From Flavobacteriaceae bacterium UBA5534 (GTDB taxonomy: Bacteria; Bacteroidota; Bacteroidia; Flavobacteriales; Flavobacteriaceae): a stretch of DNA of 30,991 nt. The DNA is taken from NCBI GenBank assembly GCA_002426015.1, contig DINS01000029.1, positions 28,821-59,811 on the forward strand. The letters are read 5' to 3'. Shown here piece after piece: positions 23,437-30,991 of the stretch (the first letter of the stretch is position 1; each line of letters opens with the position of its first letter). Under the pieces are notes generated by a model that saw only the letters and a program-made list of their open reading frames with translations, did no database searches and had not been told where the DNA came from. Made by a program: the position numbers and the translations under genes.

Positions 23437-25752
23437 TTGGAGAAGTATTTAAGTCAGTTGAATGATGCACAATTAGCGCCAACTTTGCAAAAAGATGGCC
23501 CTATGATTGTGATTGCAGGAGCAGGTTCTGGTAAAACTCGCGTGTTAACGTATCGTATTGCCTATTTAATGAGTCAAGGTGTTGATCCATTTAATATTTT
23601 ATCATTAACCTTTACTAATAAGGCAGCGCGCGAAATGAAATCTCGTATTGCAGAGATTGTTGGTACAAGCGAAGCAAAGAATATATGGATGGGAACGTTT
23701 CACTCTGTTTTTGCTAAAATTTTGCGTTTTGAAGCTGATAAATTAGGTTATCCTAGCAATTTTACCATTTACGATACACAAGATTCACAACGACTTATTT
23801 CTGCTATTATCAAGGAAATGAATCTTGATAAAGATATTTATAAGTACAAGCAAATCTATTCTCGTATTTCATCTTATAAAAACAGTTTAATTACTGTAAA
23901 AGCCTATTTTCAAAATCCAGAATTGATGGAGGCAGATGCTATGGCAAAGCGACCACAGCTTGGAGAAATCTACAAAACTTATGTAGAGCGATGTTTTAAA
24001 GCTGGAGCAATGGATTTTGATGATTTGCTATTAAAAACCAATGAACTATTAACACGTTTTCCAGATGTGTTAGCTAAATATCAGAATAGATTTAGATATA
24101 TTTTGGTTGATGAGTACCAAGATACCAATCACTCACAATATTTAATTGTAAGAGCATTATCTGATAAGTTTCAGAACATCTGTGTAGTAGGTGATGATGC
24201 ACAAAGTATTTACGCCTTTCGAGGTGCAAATATTAATAATATATTGAATTTTCAGAAGGATTATGACGATGTGAAACTATTCCGATTAGAACAAAATTAT
24301 CGTTCTACAAAGAATATTGTGAATGCTGCTAATTCAATTATTGAAAAAAACCAAACTAAATTAGACAAGGTAGTTTGGACGGCAAATGATGAAGGAGCCA
24401 AAATAAAAGTCAACCGTTTAATGACAGATGGTGATGAAGGGCGTTATGTAGCGAGTTCTATTTTTGAAAACAAAATGCAAAACCAACTAAAAAATAGTGA
24501 TTTTGCAATTTTATATCGTACCAATGCACAATCACGTGCAATGGAAGATGCTTTGCGTAAACGAAATATTCCATATCGTATTTATGGAGGATTATCTTTT
24601 TACCAACGTAAGGAGATAAAAGATGTATTATCTTATTTACGATTAGTTATCAATCCAGCTGATGAAGAAGCACTAAAACGTGTGATTAATTTTCCAGCTA
24701 GAGGCATCGGTCAAACCACTATAGATAGGTTGATTGTTGCTGCTAATGGCTATAATCGTTCCATTTTTGATGTGATGAAAAACATTGGAAAAATTGAAAT
24801 CAATATCAATTCTTCCACAAAAAATAAGTTGCAGAATTTTGTCACAATGATTGAAAGTTTTCAAGTGATAAATCAAACAGCAAATGCATTTGAACTTGCA
24901 GACCATGTAACAAAAGTAACAGGGCTAATTAAAGAGTTTCAAAATGATGGCACTCCAGAAGGAATAGCCAAAATGGAAAATATTGAAGAGTTGCTTAATG
25001 GTCTTAAAGATTTTGTTGAAGGACAGAAAGAACTAGCAGATGCATCTGATGATATTGCCGAATTTTTACAAGATGTGGCTTTAGCCACCGATTTAGATAA
25101 TGATAAAGGAGATGATGATAGAGTAGCACTAATGACCATTCACTTGGCAAAAGGGTTGGAGTTTCCTTATGTGTATATTGTTGGAATGGAAGAAGACTTG
25201 TTTCCAAGTGCGATGAGTATGAATACGCGAAGTGAGTTAGAGGAGGAGCGACGTTTGTTTTATGTGGCATTAACAAGAGCCGAAAAGCAAGCCTATTTAA
25301 CCTATACGTTATCAAGATATAGATGGGGAAAATTAATTGATGCAGAACCAAGCAGATTTATTGAAGAAATTGATGATGAATATCTCGATATATTAACTCC
25401 AGTTGATGACAGACGACAAAATCCGATGTTGTCTGCTGATATTTTTGGAGATATTGAACCAAGTCAGATTCGATTTAAAAAACCAATTAAAAGAAAATCG
25501 GAAGAAAAACCACCTAAATTTATTCCGCCAGCAAAACTTAAACCAATTGGGAAATCTATTGGAAATCCTGATATTAACTTGTTTGATGGAAAGTTAACTG
25601 TAGGTAATATTGTAGAGCACATGCGTTTTGGAAAAGGCGAAGTGCTAAAAATTGAAGGTGTTGGTGCAGATACTAAAGCCGAAATTAATTTTGAACATGG
25701 AGGTGTTAAAAAGCTATTACTACGTTTTGCAAAATTGGATGTTTTAGGATAA
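23437..25752 (+). CDS. uvrD: ATP-dependent DNA helicase UvrD/PcrA
   Basis: This 771-residue superfamily 1 helicase acts in nucleotide-excision and mismatch repair and removes RecA from DNA. Motifs in order: Q-motif LNDAQLAP (8-15), Walker A GAGSGKT (28-34), DEYQDT from Asp225, DDAQSIYAFRG, LEQNYRST, the TIHLAKGLEF block around His569, and FYVALTRAEK from about 608. The C-terminus (about 715-771, VEHMRFGKGEVLKIEG) is the Tudor-like domain of PcrA that binds RNA polymerase. The start is TTG: the next in-frame ATG lies beyond the Q-motif and there is no upstream in-frame ATG close by. The gene converges on the CBM48 gene with 3 nt between stops. Confidence 0.96.
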   Translation: MEKYLSQLNDAQLAPTLQKDGPMIVIAGAGSGKTRVLTYRIAYLMSQGVDPFNILSLTFTNKAAREMKSRIAEIVGTSEAKNIWMGTFHSVFAKILRFEADKLGYPSNFTIYDTQDSQRLISAIIKEMNLDKDIYKYKQIYSRISSYKNSLITVKAYFQNPELMEADAMAKRPQLGEIYKTYVERCFKAGAMDFDDLLLKTNELLTRFPDVLAKYQNRFRYILVDEYQDTNHSQYLIVRALSDKFQNICVVGDDAQSIYAFRGANINNILNFQKDYDDVKLFRLEQNYRSTKNIVNAANSIIEKNQTKLDKVVWTANDEGAKIKVNRLMTDGDEGRYVASSIFENKMQNQLKNSDFAILYRTNAQSRAMEDALRKRNIPYRIYGGLSFYQRKEIKDVLSYLRLVINPADEEALKRVINFPARGIGQTTIDRLIVAANGYNRSIFDVMKNIGKIEININSSTKNKLQNFVTMIESFQVINQTANAFELADHVTKVTGLIKEFQNDGTPEGIAKMENIEELLNGLKDFVEGQKELADASDDIAEFLQDVALATDLDNDKGDDDRVALMTIHLAKGLEFPYVYIVGMEEDLFPSAMSMNTRSELEEERRLFYVALTRAEKQAYLTYTLSRYRWGKLIDAEPSRFIEEIDDEYLDILTPVDDRRQNPMLSADIFGDIEPSQIRFKKPIKRKSEEKPPKFIPPAKLKPIGKSIGNPDINLFDGKLTVGNIVEHMRFGKGEVLKIEGVGADTKAEINFEHGGVKKLLLRFAKLDVLG

Positions 25753-25755
25753 TAG

Positions 25756-26724
25756 TTAACGAATCATACAAACAGAATTGATATTACCATCACTATCATA
25801 CTCTTTAACTGTATTATTTGGGTCTAGAATCCAGTTTCCATCTACAATAAACTTATAATGGTGCTTTCCGCCTGAAAGTAAACATGTAAAGGACCAACCT
25901 TCGCTTGTCTTTTTCATTTGGTAATTATTTTCAGACCAATCATTAAAATCACCAGACAAAATCACTTTGCTTGCATTTTCATAGCCTTTTAATATGAAAG
26001 TGTGTGGCACTTTGATATTTAAAACTGAATTATAACCATCATATTCGTTTGCTTTTTTACTAGGATTATTAGGATCTTCCATCCATTTACCATCTACAAT
26101 GAACTTGTATTCATATTCACCTGGATTTAATTGAAGTGTAAGCTCCCAGCCATCACTAACTTTATTCATTACAAAAATCTGTTCATTCCATCTATTGAAA
26201 GTTCCAGTCAGAATAATTTTTTTAGCATTTTCAAATCCCTTTAATTTAAAAGACGCATTGCCATTTTCTTTTGGATAAGCAGTATAAAGTTTTAAATTGT
26301 AAACATGTAATGGAGAACCATAAGGATCTTTAGCATCCGCTTTATTTACTGTATTTCTTGTAGGTTCTGCCCAAAAGCTATTATTAATAACAAATTTAAA
26401 CTCCCAAGAAAATTCATCTGTAAAATCGATTAATCGCTTTCTTAATTCGTATCTATTGTCATCAATTTTGGTCATTTTCCATTTATGCCTTGACCAATTA
26501 TTAAATTCACCAGATACACTCACATTATCGATGTTTAAATTTTTAAAATCTATAACATCACCATGCTCATCTTTTGTGGCTTTTTTATAATCGCGTTTAT
26601 CAAATATAAAAACTACATCATCCCCTTCAATTTTATAGCCTTTTAAGTCATCGTTTTGTGCTGACGAAAATAGACTCGATAAAAAGAGTAACACACTAAT
26701 AATATGTAAGCTTGACTTTTTCAA
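25756..26724 (-). CDS. Exported protein with three CBM48/AMPK-type glycogen-binding modules
   Basis: This 322-residue protein has a signal peptide (about 1-22, ending SSAQ) and no catalytic domain. The signature of AMPK-beta/CBM48 modules appears three times: SGEFNNW at 71-77, TGTFNRW at 173-179 and SGDFNDW at 257-263. Copies 2 and 3 also share YKFIVDG with DPNN (206-220 and 290-304); copy 1 is diverged and longer (EFKFVINNSFW). These modules bind alpha-glucans in known families, but here the ligand is unknown. The start is TTG at 26724, overlapping the upstream stop as TTGA, which suggests translational coupling. Confidence 0.88.
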   Translation of the reverse strand: MKKSSLHIISVLLFLSSLFSSAQNDDLKGYKIEGDDVVFIFDKRDYKKATKDEHGDVIDFKNLNIDNVSVSGEFNNWSRHKWKMTKIDDNRYELRKRLIDFTDEFSWEFKFVINNSFWAEPTRNTVNKADAKDPYGSPLHVYNLKLYTAYPKENGNASFKLKGFENAKKIILTGTFNRWNEQIFVMNKVSDGWELTLQLNPGEYEYKFIVDGKWMEDPNNPSKKANEYDGYNSVLNIKVPHTFILKGYENASKVILSGDFNDWSENNYQMKKTSEGWSFTCLLSGGKHHYKFIVDGNWILDPNNTVKEYDSDGNINSVCMIR

Positions 26725-27674
26725 TGCTGCTCTATAGGATAATTTATAAAGTATAATTTTTCTTTTTGATAATTGATAATAGTCCGTTTTTGTTTAAAAA
26801 ACTCATAGCCCAAAACACCATCTAATGAGGTACCAAAAGCATCATTCATTTTATTTAGATTGGTCAACACTGTTTTCATAGGCCCGAAAAAAATAGAGTC
26901 GTTAAGTTTAACTCGATACAATTTTCCTGCCAAAACTTCAATTTTTCTATTGCTAGCACCAGTTAAAAATAATCTTTTATCTGGATAGAAATTTTTCAAA
27001 ATGGTTTTTTTAATGTTTTTATTGATCTGATTAAATTCTGCAGCACTATCCAATCCAAAAGTAACATTTTCGTCATCCACAAAGGCATTAATCACAATGG
27101 TGTGATTTTTTAATTTAAAACTAATGCTGTCAGTGATAGTTTCGAGATAAACTTTTTTGTCAAGTTTGTTTCCAAATTTATCAACTTTAGACAAAGTAAT
27201 TTGATTCAAATATAAATCAATGAAGACTTCGTAGTCTTTTAGTATGTTGTATCCAATGACTCCAAGGAGATTAATTTTTTTGATTTTTTCAATATGCGAT
27301 AAGTCAATGACATGTGAATCTATATTTTCGATTTTCAAATTATCAATGACAAACACATTGAGCGTTTTTTCTAATGGATTATCAATAAAATCAATAACAC
27401 CAGAGCTTTGAGTGATTTTTTTATTGTAATTATTTAAATTTTTGAAATGTACTGTATTTAATATTAAGGTTTCTGACCCAGTATCAATTATAAAATTACC
27501 TTTTTTGCCTAACAATTCTGCTTCAACAACGATAAGATGGTCAATAAGTTTAAATGGGATTCTTGTGGTATGTTCATTAACGATTTCGGCCTTTGTAAAG
27601 ACAATGTTTTTTATGCTGTTACCATATGAGTTAACAGAACTTGAAAAGAGTAATATGATTAACAGCCTCCACAT
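26721..27674 (-). CDS. Exported two-lobed retropepsin-like aspartyl protease
   Basis: This 317-residue protein has an N-terminal signal-like segment (about 1-17). The first lobe holds the aspartyl motif FIIDTGSETLILN (Asp64) and ends with LLGVIGYNIL (137-145). The second repeats the plan with FGLDSAAEF (Asp209) and LDGVLGYEFF (284-293). This pseudo-twofold pattern is like pepsin, built from two retropepsin-type halves on one chain. The second motif is DSA, not DTG/DSG; DSA is tolerated in some family members, but activity is unproven. It lies 36 bp after the esterase gene and overlaps the CBM48 gene by 4 bp. Confidence 0.85.
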   Translation of the reverse strand: MWRLLIILLFSSSVNSYGNSIKNIVFTKAEIVNEHTTRIPFKLIDHLIVVEAELLGKKGNFIIDTGSETLILNTVHFKNLNNYNKKITQSSGVIDFIDNPLEKTLNVFVIDNLKIENIDSHVIDLSHIEKIKKINLLGVIGYNILKDYEVFIDLYLNQITLSKVDKFGNKLDKKVYLETITDSISFKLKNHTIVINAFVDDENVTFGLDSAAEFNQINKNIKKTILKNFYPDKRLFLTGASNRKIEVLAGKLYRVKLNDSIFFGPMKTVLTNLNKMNDAFGTSLDGVLGYEFFKQKRTIINYQKEKLYFINYPIEQH

Positions 27675-27710
27675 ATAAGTAGGACTTAAAAAAACAAAAA
27701 GTGTTACACA

Positions 27711-28574
27711 TTACTCTAAATAATTCTGTGTAAACAACTTTAACTTTGTCCAAGTATCCAATAATTCCAACCCAACCCATCCGTGTCCTGCATTTGGGTA
27801 CAAGGTAAACTCATGAGTAACACCTAGAGTTTGCAATTTGTCTCGCATTGCAGTACCTTGAGTGGTTGGTATTAATGGGTCTTGACCTCCATAAAATAAA
27901 ATGGTAGGAGGCGATGAGGCTGTCGCTCTATGATAAGGGCTTACTTCTTCTAAAAATGCTGTCGTTGGATTTACACCATATAAATCTAAAAGAGCTTGTA
28001 ATTCTGGATTATTGTTGTTCAAATAAGCAGGATCTGTAAAATTGGTTGGGCCAACAATACTACAAACCATTTTTGCATTATTAGTAGTATCAAATCCATA
28101 ACTCCAAAGTAAGGATAAATGAGCTCCTGCACTGATGCCTATAAATCCAAAATCGTCAGAAATCACATACTCATCTAAATGATCTTTTAAATGGTTGACG
28201 ACAGTAGTGATATCATCAATTTGCATAGGATAAGGATTGTTATTGGCATCTGCCAATCGATAGTTCATATTGACGATACCAATATTTGGTAAATCTTGGC
28301 GAATTAAATCCTTAATGGCATTCATATCACTTTTGTCACCAGAAGACCATCCGCCACCATGAATTAAAATCATCACTTTTGTAGTGTTGGAGCGGTTTGG
28401 AGGTAAATAAATATCGAATTTCTGGTCACTATCTGCTCCATAGGATACATTGAGTTCTTGATAATATTCCGTTGGATTGAGATTATCAGGATCATCATTT
28501 GCTGTTTCTGTACTACATGAAAAACTGACAATTGAAATGGTACATACAATGAAAAGATATTTTATAGCTTTCAT
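27711..28574 (-). CDS. Lipoprotein alpha/beta-hydrolase (esterase/carboxylesterase type)
   Basis: This 287-residue protein is a probable outer-membrane or periplasmic lipoprotein: SFSC puts the lipidated cysteine at 20, in a Bacteroidota-like lipobox. The alpha/beta-hydrolase fold follows with oxyanion motif HGGGW (72-76), nucleophile Ser148 in GISAG, acid Asp232 in GGQDPLIP and His264 in NAGHGW. This layout matches the hormone-sensitive-lipase/BD-FAE type, which hydrolyses acyl or feruloyl esters. The natural substrate cannot be told. It is first in a three-gene minus operon with the protease-like and CBM48 genes, and divergent from the YciO-type gene across 48 bp. Confidence 0.93.
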   Translation of the reverse strand: MKAIKYLFIVCTISIVSFSCSTETANDDPDNLNPTEYYQELNVSYGADSDQKFDIYLPPNRSNTTKVMILIHGGGWSSGDKSDMNAIKDLIRQDLPNIGIVNMNYRLADANNNPYPMQIDDITTVVNHLKDHLDEYVISDDFGFIGISAGAHLSLLWSYGFDTTNNAKMVCSIVGPTNFTDPAYLNNNNPELQALLDLYGVNPTTAFLEEVSPYHRATASSPPTILFYGGQDPLIPTTQGTAMRDKLQTLGVTHEFTLYPNAGHGWVGLELLDTWTKLKLFTQNYLE

Positions 28575-28588
28575 AATGAAAATATTAA

Positions 28589-28596
28589 TTACTTTG
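28589..28596 (+). promoter_or_regulatory. Weak -7 box for the YciO-type gene
   Basis: TTACTTTG is one base from TAnnTTTG and lies 26 nt before the ATG at 28623. The same octamer precedes the M1 gene. Confidence 0.35.
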
Positions 28597-28622
28597 TAAA
28601 CGCTTAAGAAAGATACATTATT

Positions 28623-29243
28623 ATGGCCGAATTTGTTAGAATATATGAAGAAAATCCTAATCCTAAAGAGATTAAAAGGGTTGTTGATGTATTAAAAAGA
28701 GGTGGCTTAATTATTTATCCTACAGATACAGTTTATGGTTTGGGCTGTGATATTACAAATATGAAAGCTTTAGAACGTATTGCTCAAATAAAAGGCGTGA
28801 AGCTAGAAAAGTCTAATTTTTCTTTTGTTTGTCATGATTTAAGTAACTTAAGTGACTATGTCAAACAAATTGATACGTCAACTTTCAAAATTTTAAAGCG
28901 AGCACTTCCTGGACCTTATACTTTTATTTTGCCTGGTGCCAAAACGTTGCCTCATCCCTTTAAAAAGAAAAAAACGGTTGGTATTCGTGTGCCTAATAAT
29001 AATATTGCCTTAGAGATTGTAAGGCAATTGGGTAATCCCATTATTTCAACTTCCATACACGATGAAGATGAAGTTTTGGAATATACGACTGACCCAGAAT
29101 TGATTTTAGAAAAATGGGACAATCTTGTCGACTTGGTTATTGATGGTGGTTATGGAGATAATCATGCTTCTACCATTATTGATTTATCGGAAGACGAGCC
29201 AGTTGTAATAAGAGAAGGCAAAGGGAGTTTGGAAATATTTTAA
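28623..29243 (+). CDS. Sua5/YciO/YrdC family protein (YciO type)
   Basis: This 206-residue cytoplasmic protein has the family start IYPTDTVYGLGCD (31-43) and the STS segment near 140 (NPIISTSIH). The TsaC/Sua5 enzymes make threonylcarbamoyl-AMP for the t6A base of tRNAs. The region after the first helix reads IKGVKLEKSNFSFVC rather than the K-x-R-P of true TsaC, which is closer to YciO; a nucleotide/RNA-binding role is therefore safer than the t6A reaction. The length fits YciO and there is no C-terminal Sua5 domain. It is a single gene and converges on the OmpA gene. Confidence 0.9.
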   Translation: MAEFVRIYEENPNPKEIKRVVDVLKRGGLIIYPTDTVYGLGCDITNMKALERIAQIKGVKLEKSNFSFVCHDLSNLSDYVKQIDTSTFKILKRALPGPYTFILPGAKTLPHPFKKKKTVGIRVPNNNIALEIVRQLGNPIISTSIHDEDEVLEYTTDPELILEKWDNLVDLVIDGGYGDNHASTIIDLSEDEPVVIREGKGSLEIF

Positions 29244-29273
29244 AAAAAAAAGCCCAACCTTTCGATTGAGCTT
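29242..29273 (-). terminator. Terminator for the OmpA gene
   Basis: On the minus strand AAGCTCAATC (29273-29264), a GAAA tetraloop and GGTTGGGCTT (29259-29250) make a 10-bp stem with two G-U pairs, followed by a run of about ten U. It closely resembles the terminator at 14643, which uses the same AGCTCAA/GGTTGGGCT arms. Confidence 0.88.
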
Positions 29274-29296
29274 ATATTTTAATTATCTACTAGAAA

Positions 29297-30157
29297 TTAG
29301 TTTCCTTTTGCAGATAAGTTTTTCATTTCTTTTTCAACCATTTCGTAGAATTGGTCAATTTTAGGTAATACTAAAATACGGGTTCTTCTATTTGTCTGTC
29401 TGTTTTCAGCAGAGTCATTAGGAACCAATGGTACATACTCGCCACGACCAGCTGCTACCAGTTGTTTTGAAGGCACACCTAATTCTTGCAATACTCTAAT
29501 GATAGAAGTTGAACGTTTAACACTTAAGTCCCAGTTGTCTAACAATACACCGCTTTTGTAAGGTACATTATCTGTGTGACCTTCAACCATACACTCAAAG
29601 TCTGGTTTACTGTTCACTACTTTTGCAACTTTAGCCAAAACATCTTTTGCTTTAGAAGTTACATTGTAGCTACCACTTTGGAATAATAATTTATCAGCGA
29701 TAGAAATGTAAACAACACCTTTTTCAACATTAATTTGAATGTCTGGGTCGTTTAAACCAACTTCACGCTTCAAACTTGTTACAATAGCTAAAGTAACACT
29801 GTCTTTTCTAGTTAATGCATCTTGTAAGCGTGTAATTTTAAGGTCTTTCTCTTTTAAACTCTCAAGAGATTTCTCAAGGTTTTCAGCACCTTTTTGTGTC
29901 AAGGTTGTTAAATTGCCTTTAGTGTCAATTAAATCCTGGTTGGTTTTACGTAAATCAGCCAATTGTTCCTGTAGCCCAGTGACTCTTGCATCTGCTGCAG
30001 CTTTGTCAGACAAACAACTGTTTAATTTAACCGTTGCAGTATTTAATAAATCTTGTGTTTCTTTTTGTTTAGCTTCTAATTCTGCATATTGTTTTTTTGA
30101 TACGCAAGAACTTAAAATAAACAACGAAAACACGCTCAATAACATTAGTTTTTTCAT
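29297..30157 (-). CDS. OmpA-family peptidoglycan-binding lipoprotein
   Basis: This 286-residue protein has a lipobox ILSSC with the lipidated Cys18. A coiled-coil (about 22-115, heptads such as QLADLRKTNQDLID) serves as a spacer. The OmpA C-terminal domain covers about 137-270 with VEGHTDN (191-197), DNWDLSVKRS (207-216) and NRQTNRRTRI (252-261), which bind meso-diaminopimelate of peptidoglycan. There is no beta-barrel, so it tethers the outer membrane in the way Pal or YiaD-like proteins do. The closing segment FYEMVEKEMKN is helical. It has its own promoter and a terminator. Confidence 0.95.
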   Translation of the reverse strand: MKKLMLLSVFSLFILSSCVSKKQYAELEAKQKETQDLLNTATVKLNSCLSDKAAADARVTGLQEQLADLRKTNQDLIDTKGNLTTLTQKGAENLEKSLESLKEKDLKITRLQDALTRKDSVTLAIVTSLKREVGLNDPDIQINVEKGVVYISIADKLLFQSGSYNVTSKAKDVLAKVAKVVNSKPDFECMVEGHTDNVPYKSGVLLDNWDLSVKRSTSIIRVLQELGVPSKQLVAAGRGEYVPLVPNDSAENRQTNRRTRILVLPKIDQFYEMVEKEMKNLSAKGN

Positions 30158-30194
30158 ATAGTTTGTGATTAAATGGTTTAAGAATTTAACAGTT

Positions 30195-30202
30195 CAAAAT
30201 TA
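30195..30202 (-). promoter_or_regulatory. -7 box for the OmpA gene
   Basis: TAATTTTG on the minus strand is an exact TAnnTTTG match, 37 bp before the ATG, with no clear -33 element. The predicted leader is about 30 nt. Confidence 0.45.
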
Positions 30203-30251
30203 TACAAAAAAGAATCGTTTGTTTATGTATTAACAAAAATTTTAACACTTT

Positions 30252-30991
30252 TTATAAACAATCAAAATGTTTTCTTTTTTTTATGAAATACAACCATACA
30301 ATTGATGGTTTTTGATAGTAGTTTTTACTCTGTGAAAGTAATTTTCTTTGCCTTAATAATGAGGAAAGATGTCTGTAAAAACTGAAGTGTGCCTTTAGTA
30401 TAGCCAGAATATGTGAGAACTTTAGTTCTGATAGAAACTTAATTGCAGCCAAGCCATCTAATACTAATCGCGTAAATACTATAAAAAACAAGTTACCTCC
30501 AGCATTTTTTGTTAGTGTAAATAGGCTGTTTCTAAAATTTAGGTATGTCTTTTTAGGGTTTATAGCATTTAAAGTAGCTCCTCCAACATGAAAAACTGTT
30601 GATGCTTCAACATATTTTATATTAAATCCTAAATTATGGGCTCTCCAACATAAATCGATTTCTTCCATATGGGCAAAAAACGATTCATCAAACCCATTTA
30701 AGGTTTCAAAAACTGATTTTCTAATAAAAAAGCAAGCACCTGAAGCCCAAAAAATATCTGAATCTTTATACTGGTTTTTATCTTTTTCAATAGTATCAAA
30801 AATTCGACCTCTACAATAAGGATAGCCATATTTATCTATAAAACCGCCTGCAGCTCCTGCATATTCAAAATAATCCTTGCGCTTATAATCTAATAGTTTG
30901 GGTTGAATGATGGCTGTGCTTTTATTTTCTTCAAAAGCTTTAATAATAGGTGTCAACCAGTTTAGCGTTACTTCAACATCACTATTTAATA
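30252..30991 (-). CDS. Glycosyltransferase family 2 (partial, N-terminus outside the window)
   Basis: The gene runs off the right edge on the minus strand; the frame stays open to 30989 and reads LNSDVEVTLNW, the usual GT2 nucleotide-sugar segment, so the TTG at 30956 is not the true start. Visible parts are FWASGACFFIRKSVF, GFDESFFAHMEEIDLCWR (the acceptor/metal region) and a hydrophobic C-terminal part (LFFIVFTRLVLDGLA). It resembles WsaE/RfbN-type rhamnosyl- or O-antigen/capsule transferases acting on a lipid-linked glycan at the inner membrane. The sugar cannot be told. It ends 94 bp upstream of the OmpA gene. Confidence 0.9.
   Translation of the reverse strand, partial: LNSDVEVTLNWLTPIIKAFEENKSTAIIQPKLLDYKRKDYFEYAGAAGGFIDKYGYPYCRGRIFDTIEKDKNQYKDSDIFWASGACFFIRKSVFETLNGFDESFFAHMEEIDLCWRAHNLGFNIKYVEASTVFHVGGATLNAINPKKTYLNFRNSLFTLTKNAGGNLFFIVFTRLVLDGLAAIKFLSELKFSHILAILKAHFSFYRHLSSLLRQRKLLSQSKNYYQKPSIVWLYFIKKRKHFDCL

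Noticed and set aside
29739..30161. 140-codon plus-strand ORF opposite the OmpA gene
   Set aside because: It is a shadow of the OmpA coiled-coil region.

Overview
The window looks like a chromosomal segment of a member of the Flavobacteriaceae (Bacteroidota). Supporting signs are low GC, Bacteroidota-type promoters (TAnnTTTG -7 boxes) instead of sigma70 boxes, SSC/FSC lipoboxes, an ftsK-lolA-LptFG-ribB gene order, and family members typical of this group (DUF2911-TPR, secreted CBM48 repeats, FMN-glutamate-synthase-like protein, YciO-type protein). It is mostly housekeeping and envelope genes. There is no phage, plasmid, CRISPR array, rRNA or tRNA that I can see.

Layout. 1-177: a 21-bp tandem array followed by 7-bp repeats. 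178-7500, all on minus: tpx, dgkA, ftsK, lolA-like, an LptF/G permease and ribB with a degenerate RibA domain. 7655-8326: unknown exported protein. 8365-10791: pheT. 10915-14609: a TlpA-like lipoprotein, an exported Shewanella-like phosphatase and a DUF2911-TPR protein. 14770-17284: recG, then a 399-bp unit with a single-domain GIY-YIG nuclease between perfect 25-bp inverted repeats. 17330-21168, plus: M1 peptidase and two tandem patatin phospholipases in a tight operon. 21169-23289, minus: an FMN glutamate-synthase-like membrane protein and a small membrane protein. 23437-25752: UvrD/PcrA helicase. 25756-28574, minus: a lipoprotein esterase, a two-lobed retropepsin-like protein and a protein with three CBM48-like modules. 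28623-30991: YciO-type protein, an OmpA-type lipoprotein and a glycosyltransferase cut by the window end.

How the genes work together. The left cluster joins chromosome segregation (FtsK), lipid recycling (DgkA), lipoprotein and LPS transport (LolA-like, LptF/G) and riboflavin synthesis. The centre and right hold exported hydrolases that may work on peptides, lipids and glycans in the periplasm or at the surface, with OmpA anchoring the outer membrane.

The most interesting signal is a set of REP-like palindromes. Two flank the GIY-YIG gene in inverted orientation. Two related ones sit a few bases upstream of the ATG codons of lptG and ftsK. This resembles the REP/RAYT arrangement but with a GIY-YIG nuclease in place of the transposase. 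That link is an inference; the repeats themselves are directly visible.
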